Both the position numbers and the translations under genes were made by a program. A DNA stretch of 64,000 nt. Origin: WHTX01 sp038255145 (lineage in GTDB: Bacteria; Actinomycetota; Acidimicrobiia; Acidimicrobiales; CAIXPF01). The notes beneath the pieces are model-generated. The model ran no database searches, was not told the DNA's origin, and saw nothing but the letters and a program-made list of their open reading frames with translations. The stretch spans positions 1-64,000 of the forward strand of contig JBBSLP010000007.1 of NCBI GenBank assembly GCA_038255145.1, given 5' to 3'. Positions 59,433-64,000 of this stretch are shown here, one piece after another. Position 1 is the first letter of the stretch, and the number at the start of each line of letters is the position of its first letter.

Positions 59433-61040
59433 TCAGGTGCAGAGGCCCTGGGACTGGTCCCAGGTGCAGTTCTTGGACTTGCCCGAGAGGTCGATGATCG
59501 GCCCGTCCGGCACCCAGTTCTGCACGGTGTAGTCGTACTTGCCGAACTCCGAACCTTCGATCATGTAGGCGTCGGCGGCGCCGTTCATGCTGAAGCCGAT
59601 GCCCTGCAGCAGGAACGGGTTGGTCATCTCCATGCCCCGCACGGCCAGGACCAGGTTGGTGCGGGTGAGGCCGCCCTCCATGTCCCCGGCGATCTGCAGG
59701 GCCTGGATCATGGCCCAACCGAAGATCACGCCCGAGCCCAGGGACCCGGAGATCTTGTAGTCGGTGCCGTCCTTGGCCAGCAGGTCACGGGCCCACTTGA
59801 TGAAGACGTCGTTGTCGTTGTCCGGCGAGGCCAGGTCCTTGATGCCGCCGCCGACGACCCACCAACCGTCGGTGGCCGAGCCGTCGCCGCCGACCTTGTC
59901 CTTGCCCACGAAGCCGCTGCCCTTGCAGACCGACGACATGAACTCGTACTTCACCGACTCCTTCATGCCGTTCTCGGCCGACTCGGTGATGGACTGGGTG
60001 CAGGGCACCCCGGTGGACATGACGATGAAGACATCAGGGTCCTTGGCGGCGATGGTGGTGAGCGGGTCCTTCACCGTCGGGGCCTGGGTCTCGATGACCT
60101 CGGTGAAGTACTCGAACCGGTCCTTGTTGGGAGACTGGGCGATGTAGGCCTTGAAGGCGCTGTCGTAGGCCTTGCCGAAGTCGTTGTTCATGACGAGGGC
60201 GGCCACCTTGACCTTGCCACCGTCGGGGGCCAGCTCGTCGAGGCGCTGCTCGATGAAGCCACCCCAGAGCACGGCTTCGGTGTTGTAGGCCATCTGCAGG
60301 CCGGTGGTCCACGGGTGGTTGACCGGGTCACCCCAGGCCGGGTGGCCCGTCATCTGCAGCACACCGGGGATGCAGCGCTGGTTGAGCTTGTCGTAGGTCT
60401 TCATGGTGTTCGCCGAACCCAGCGTCCACATGTCGAAGACCTTCTCCGAATCGATCAGCTCGTCGACCAGGGGGATGGTGCGGGCGGCGTCGTAGCCGTC
60501 GTCCTTGACGATGTAGTCGATCGACCGGGCCTTGCCCAGGGAGTCCTTGAAGGCGCCCTTCTGGCTGTAGTAGGCGAACATCGGGCCCATGGCCTTGGCG
60601 ATGTAGCCGTAGTCGGCTGTGGTCCCCGACTGGGACATGGTGTTGCCGATCTTGATGGTGGTGTCGCTCAGGCCCTCGGTGTTGCTCCAACCGGCCGGGC
60701 ACTTGGACAGGTCGATGGTGAAGCCCTCGGGGCCCGTCACCGTCTTGCCGTCGGCGGACACCCCCCACTTCTCGGCCTTGGCCCGGGCGACCTCGGCGGC
60801 GCGCTCGGTGGCCCACAGCTCTTCCCAACCGTCCATGGTGGTGGGCTGGGCCGCAGGCTTGGAGGCCGACGTGGTGGCCGTGCCCGACAGGGCGGCGTTG
60901 ATGCCGGCCTTGACGCCCTGGTCGATCGTGCCCGGCGTACCGCCGGCCGCGCTGTCGTCACCGCCGCCACCGCAGCCCGCAGCCAGGAGGGACAGGACCA
61001 CGAGTCCCCCGCCCAGCGCTCGGGCCCGCTTCGTTCGCAT
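59433..61040 (-). CDS. ABC-type substrate-binding lipoprotein (branched-chain amino acid type)
   Basis: This 535-residue protein has a lipoprotein signal (LSLLAAGCGGGG), an Ala/Thr linker and a periplasmic-binding type I (LivJ-like) fold: IKIGNTMSQSGTTADYGYIAKAMGPMFAYY, IDYIVKDDGYDAARTIPLVDELIDSEKVFD, VAALVMNNDFGKAYDSAFKAYIA and DPDVFIVMSTGVPCTQSI. The C-terminus ends NCTWDQSQGLCT with a likely disulfide. No permease or ATPase genes are adjacent. The ATG at 61040 has GGGGGA ten bases upstream. A decayed copy lies directly downstream. Confidence 0.88.
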   Translation of the reverse strand: MRTKRARALGGGLVVLSLLAAGCGGGGDDSAAGGTPGTIDQGVKAGINAALSGTATTSASKPAAQPTTMDGWEELWATERAAEVARAKAEKWGVSADGKTVTGPEGFTIDLSKCPAGWSNTEGLSDTTIKIGNTMSQSGTTADYGYIAKAMGPMFAYYSQKGAFKDSLGKARSIDYIVKDDGYDAARTIPLVDELIDSEKVFDMWTLGSANTMKTYDKLNQRCIPGVLQMTGHPAWGDPVNHPWTTGLQMAYNTEAVLWGGFIEQRLDELAPDGGKVKVAALVMNNDFGKAYDSAFKAYIAQSPNKDRFEYFTEVIETQAPTVKDPLTTIAAKDPDVFIVMSTGVPCTQSITESAENGMKESVKYEFMSSVCKGSGFVGKDKVGGDGSATDGWWVVGGGIKDLASPDNDNDVFIKWARDLLAKDGTDYKISGSLGSGVIFGWAMIQALQIAGDMEGGLTRTNLVLAVRGMEMTNPFLLQGIGFSMNGAADAYMIEGSEFGKYDYTVQNWVPDGPIIDLSGKSKNCTWDQSQGLCT

Positions 61041-61210
61041 CAACAACGTGTCCCCCTGGGGTTTTCGACGGGCACCTGCCGACGGCTGTCGAAGTGCCAA
61101 CAGTCACAACGGTACTGACAGAACGTGACAGGTGTCATGTCACCCCCTGAGACGACCGGCTCAGGACGGTGGCGGTCACCCGGAGGAGTTCCACTGATGC
61201 CCTCCGCGGC

Positions 61211-61216
61211 CATACT
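61211..61216 (+). promoter_or_regulatory. -10 box of the AIM24 gene
   Basis: CATACT seven bases before the ATG at 61224. Confidence 0.4.
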
Positions 61217-61223
61217 GGCGGCC

Positions 61224-61907
61224 ATGCAGATCGTCACCCGACACACGCCGGCCTTCGGGGTCGCCCGCGTCCAACTCGACGGCAACGAAGAGGTCCGCAT
61301 CGACCACGGCGCCCTGATGGCGTTGGCCCAGGGGATGACCGTCAGCTCCCAGATGCAGGGCGGCTTCATGCGCTCGCTCAAGCGGGCCGCGCTGGGCGGG
61401 GAGGGCTTCTTCCTGACCACGGCCACGGCGCCGGCGGGGGGCGGCTGGATCGACATCGCCCCCAAGCTGCCCGGTGACCTGTTGGCCGTGGACCTCGATC
61501 CCAGCCACGGCCTGGTCATCCAGAAGGGGGCGTGGTTGGGATCGGCCACCAGCGTCAACCTGGACACCAGGTGGGGTGGGTTCAAGAACCTGTTCGGCTC
61601 CGAGGGCGGCTTCATCGTGCACGCCACCGGGCAGGGCGCCGCCGTCCTGGCCGCCTACGGCGCCCTCGAGACGTGGGACCTGGCCGCAGGCGAGACCATG
61701 ACCCTCGACGCCGGCCACATGGTGGCCTACGACGACTCCACCACCATGCAGATGCGCAAGGTCACCGGTGGTGTCGTGCAGTCGCTCAAGACCGGTGATG
61801 CCCTGGTCTTCGACTTCACCGGGCCCGGGCGGGTCATGTCCCAGACCCGCAACCCCCACGAGCTGCTGGGCTGGATCGCCGCCGCGGTGGACACCAAGGG
61901 CCAGTAG
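61224..61907 (+). CDS. AIM24 family protein (TIGR00266-like)
   Basis: This 227-residue all-beta protein has the AIM24 pattern: AFGVARVQLDGNEEVRIDHGALMAL, MRSLKRAALGGEGFFLTTATAPAGGGWIDIAPKLPGDL, TRWGGFKNLFGSEGGFIVHATGQGAAVLAAYG and GHMVAYDDST. Yeast Aim24 acts in mitochondrial inner-membrane organisation; the bacterial role is unknown. ATG 61224 fits a leaderless transcript; an in-frame ATG 27 bases upstream has no better support. Confidence 0.9.
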   Translation: MQIVTRHTPAFGVARVQLDGNEEVRIDHGALMALAQGMTVSSQMQGGFMRSLKRAALGGEGFFLTTATAPAGGGWIDIAPKLPGDLLAVDLDPSHGLVIQKGAWLGSATSVNLDTRWGGFKNLFGSEGGFIVHATGQGAAVLAAYGALETWDLAAGETMTLDAGHMVAYDDSTTMQMRKVTGGVVQSLKTGDALVFDFTGPGRVMSQTRNPHELLGWIAAAVDTKGQ

Positions 61908-61963
61908 GTCCCGCTGGGCGCAGCCGCGCCAGCGACGGGACCCCGGTGTCACCGCCGGTGACA
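61907..61963. terminator. Two hairpins between convergent AIM24 and LLM genes
   Basis: GGTCCCG at 61907-61913 pairs with CGGGACC at 61936-61942, with further CTGG/CCAG pairing inside. A second hairpin TGTCACC-GCC-GGTGACA follows at 61947-61963. They lie between two genes running toward each other and probably end both transcripts. Confidence 0.5.
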
Positions 61964-61983
61964 GCCCCTGCCGTCGCCGTCGC

Positions 61984-63090
61984 TCAGCGGGCGCCCGCGC
62001 CCAGGTCGAGGCGCTCGATGGCCGGGCTGATCTTCTTCAGTTCGGGCATGACCTCCTTGGCGAACAGGCGCATGCTGCGCTCGGCCTCCTCGGCGGGCAT
62101 GCCGCCGTAGCGGAACACGCCGATGAAGCTGTCGCCGCCGACCATGTCGCCGAACGTGGTGATCTTCTCGTAGACCTGGTCGGGGGTGCCCCAGGGCTGC
62201 AGGCCCACGTAGAACTCGGTCATCTTCTCCAGGCCACCGGGCCTGGTGAGCCGGTCGTACATCTGGCCGTGGAACTCGTAGCCCGGCGTCGACTTGAGGT
62301 GGGGCTTGTCGAACTCGTAGTGGGCGATGATCGAGTCCCAGTAGCCGCCCAGCCACTTGCGGGCCTGCTCCTCGGCCCGATCCGCGCTCTTGTCCACGAA
62401 GGTCCAGCCGGCCACGATGGGGGCCGGCGGTTCCTCGCCGATGGCCTCGCGGTAGGTGTCGCGGTAGCTCGCCACCTCCTCCTGCACCAGGTGCCAGGGC
62501 TTCTGGGGGACGACGAGGACGCCGGTGCCCAGGCGGGCCATGATCTCGGCCGACTCGGGGGACACCGTGGCCGAGTAGGTGCGCCCCTTGAACGAGGCGT
62601 AGGGCGCGGGGTGCAGCTCGGTGCGGGGCTGGTTGACGAACTCGCCGGCGTAGTCCATGACCCCGGTCTCGAGCGCTCCGAAGATGGCCTCGGCCGACTC
62701 CTTGAACTGTTGGCGGGCCGTGCCCATCTCGACGCGGAAGCCGTCGAACTCGACCTTGCCCGTGCCCCGGCCCAGGCCGAGGATGAGCCGGCCCTCGGAC
62801 ATGTGGTCGAGCATGACGATCTGCTCTGCCGCCCGCAGCGGGTCGTGCCACGGCAGGACCAGCACCATGGAGCCCAGCTTCACCGTCTTGGTGCGCCCGG
62901 CCATGTAGGTGAGGAACTGCAGGACGTCGGGGCACATCGTGTAGTCGGTGAAGTGGTGCTCCACGCTCCAGATGGACTCGTAGCCCAGGGGCTCGGCCAG
63001 GTCGGCCAGGCGCAGGTCGGCCTGCCACACCTCCCTGTCCGACAGGTTCCCCCCGAAGCCCTGGAAGATCGACGACATGCCGACGTGCAT
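61984..63090 (-). CDS. LLM-class flavin-dependent oxidoreductase
   Basis: This 368-residue luciferase-fold enzyme has GYESIWSVEHHFTDYTMCPD, KVKLGSMVLVLPWHDPLRAAEQIVMLDHMSEGRLILGLGRGTGK and a C-terminal GTPDQVYEKITTFGDMVGGDSFIGVFRYGGMP. The EHHF and GR..LG.GRG motifs place it with FMN-type luciferase relatives. It is the third luciferase-like enzyme in the window. Substrate unknown; no reductase partner is adjacent. Confidence 0.9.
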   Translation of the reverse strand: MHVGMSSIFQGFGGNLSDREVWQADLRLADLAEPLGYESIWSVEHHFTDYTMCPDVLQFLTYMAGRTKTVKLGSMVLVLPWHDPLRAAEQIVMLDHMSEGRLILGLGRGTGKVEFDGFRVEMGTARQQFKESAEAIFGALETGVMDYAGEFVNQPRTELHPAPYASFKGRTYSATVSPESAEIMARLGTGVLVVPQKPWHLVQEEVASYRDTYREAIGEEPPAPIVAGWTFVDKSADRAEEQARKWLGGYWDSIIAHYEFDKPHLKSTPGYEFHGQMYDRLTRPGGLEKMTEFYVGLQPWGTPDQVYEKITTFGDMVGGDSFIGVFRYGGMPAEEAERSMRLFAKEVMPELKKISPAIERLDLGAGAR

Positions 63091-63165
63091 CGCTGCCCCC
63101 TCGTGCTGTCCGCCGTCCCCGGCCGGTCCGGCCCCCCTGGTGAACGACGGTTCAGGACGCTGACG

Positions 63166-63204
63166 CTAGCGCGGCATCGGGGGGATCGTCGGCTGGCTGG
63201 CTGG
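63166..63204 (-). repeat. Partial duplicate of the NAD-kinase-like gene 3' end
   Basis: On the minus strand this reads ASQPTIPPMPR and a stop. The neighbouring gene at 63409 ends PPSQPTIPQTPR and a stop. About 28 of 36 bases match. The upstream sequence here does not continue as that gene, so it is a short duplicated tail. Confidence 0.45.
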
Positions 63205-63214
63205 CAGCCCGGTG

Positions 63215-63337
63215 TCACATGGACGGCCTGGTGTGGTCGACCTCGTCGCGGATGCGGTCGTAGTCCCCGGCGCCGAGCACGTGGCACCAGATGCCCCGAC
63301 CGTTGATGCGCCCGGGGCGGGCGCGGCCCCAACTCAT
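63215..63337 (-). CDS. Possible 40-residue small protein
   Basis: A short frame starting at ATG 63337 (GGAGG is only two bases before it; a GTG at 63340 or 63346 is also possible) encodes SWGRARPGRINGRGIWCHVLGAG...RIRDEVDHTRPSM. Third positions are almost all G or C, as in real genes here, and the composition does not look like shadow coding. No family is recognised. Confidence 0.35.
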   Translation of the reverse strand: MSWGRARPGRINGRGIWCHVLGAGDYDRIRDEVDHTRPSM

Positions 63338-63408
63338 CACCTCCACCCCCGAGCATGCGCCCGAGGTGTGACAGCGAAGGGCAGTAGCCAGCCAGGTGAG
63401 GGTGTGCG

Positions 63409-64000
63409 TCAGCGGGGGGTCTGGGGGATCGTGGGCTGGCTGGGGGGTGCGTGGCCGCGGTCGGGGCCGACGAAGCTGGCCCGACGGGCGGCCAGGTGGA
63501 GGGCGGCGCCGACGTCGATGACGCGGGGACCGCGGCGGAGCACGCGCAGGCGAGCCCGTTGGCCGGGGGCCAGCACCCGTTGGCGCTCGCCGTCGAAGGC
63601 GAGGATGCCGGGGCCGGTCACCTCGATGGGCTCGTCGGGCCCCAACCGCACGCACTCGCCGATGCCCACCTCGGCGTACCAGCCCGGGGCCATGGGGGCC
63701 CGCAGGCGCCGGCCGGGAGCACCGGGGGCGGCGAAGCGCACCAGCACCCCGGCCTCGTCGGCCGCGGAGCAGGGCGACAGCAGCCCGCCGATGGACGAGA
63801 TGCCCACGGCCGCGGGTTCGGCCCTGGTCAGCACGGCCAGGCGCAGGGCCTGGGGGTCGAAGAGGGCCCGGGAGCCCACGAAGCGCTCGTCCACGAGCAC
63901 GGCGTCGATGAGGGCCAGGTCGTCGGCCTCACCGTCGATCTGCACCTCGACGACCTTGGCCGGCCGGCTGACCTCGTGCAGGGCCACCTGGCCCGAAGCC
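63409..64000 (-). CDS. ATP-NAD kinase/AcoX-like protein, N-terminus beyond the right edge
   Basis: The visible C-terminal 197 residues run VVEVQIDGEADDLALIDAVLVDERFVGSRALFDPQALRLAVLTRAEPAAVGISSIGGLLSP and end with a beta-rich segment. The 'DERFVG.RALF.P..LR...LTRAEPA.VG.S.IGGLL' block is like the C-terminal half of AcoX-type ATP-NAD kinase proteins. The kinase GGDG motif would lie off the window. The frame is open to the edge, so no start is assigned. Confidence 0.5.
   Translation of the reverse strand, partial: ASGQVALHEVSRPAKVVEVQIDGEADDLALIDAVLVDERFVGSRALFDPQALRLAVLTRAEPAAVGISSIGGLLSPCSAADEAGVLVRFAAPGAPGRRLRAPMAPGWYAEVGIGECVRLGPDEPIEVTGPGILAFDGERQRVLAPGQRARLRVLRRGPRVIDVGAALHLAARRASFVGPDRGHAPPSQPTIPQTPR

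Overview
The window is a chromosomal stretch from a high-GC actinobacterium. GTG and TTG starts are common and third codon positions are nearly all G or C. The gene set points to the Acidimicrobiia or a close relative: a WhiB regulator, a dnaK-grpE-dnaJ-hspR operon, DUF2017 beside ClpS, an Rv2578c-type radical SAM protein, an actinobacterial DUF4031 protein, several luciferase-like (LLM, F420/FMN) oxidoreductases and a caa3 oxidase. The class-level placement is inference. At least 17 genes start 6-9 bases after a TANNNT-like -10 box, so much of the transcription is probably leaderless.

Layout. 0-9.5 kb: an edge-truncated excisionase-type HTH gene, tRNA-Gly(CCC), dcd, a large membrane Fe-S reductase, gpmA with a YbaK-type deacylase, then dnaK-grpE-dnaJ-hspR. 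9.5-13.5 kb: three secreted, C-terminally anchored Thr/Pro-rich proteins, two of them paralogues with LPxTG-like sorting motifs. 13.6-17.8 kb: purA-purB, a conserved protein of unknown function, pyrE, tRNA-Phe and tRNA-Asp. 17.9-21.4 kb: a graveyard holding a frameshifted four-GAF histidine kinase, a LuxR regulator stump fused to a hydrolase stump, and a frameshifted alpha/beta hydrolase. 21.4-24.3 kb: an EthD-like protein, tRNA-Glu, DUF2017-clpS and ctaA.

24.3-34.2 kb is the respiratory block: ctaB, a CtaD paralogue that has lost every haem and copper ligand, a short subunit III-like protein, an unknown membrane protein, then the genuine caa3 oxidase (ctaC with fused cytochrome c, ctaD, ctaE, subunit IV) and ctaG. 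CtaA and CtaB make haem A and haem O for this oxidase. The ligand-less subunit I/III pair upstream is the most unusual item here.

34.2-43.2 kb: an ABC-2 exporter, serS, an Rv2578c-type radical SAM protein, pdxH, an LLM enzyme, a TlpA-CcdA-poly-gamma-glutamate hydrolase operon, and a WhiB7-like regulator (AT-hook) preceded by a 57-codon ORF and a strong hairpin, which looks like an attenuation leader. 43.3-55.1 kb: an acyl-ACP thioesterase, an MBL hydrolase, orn, DedA, typA, dut, DUF4031, a HAD 5'-nucleotidase and several flavoenzymes. 55.1-64 kb: a second group of decayed genes (a GNAT and an NtaA-like monooxygenase, each keeping only its two ends, and a broken copy of a substrate-binding lipoprotein beside the intact copy), plus gcdH, an OmpA-like lipoprotein, an AIM24 protein, another LLM enzyme and an edge-truncated NAD-kinase-like gene.

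The decayed genes share one pattern: single-base indels in homopolymers, and internal deletions that keep both gene ends.
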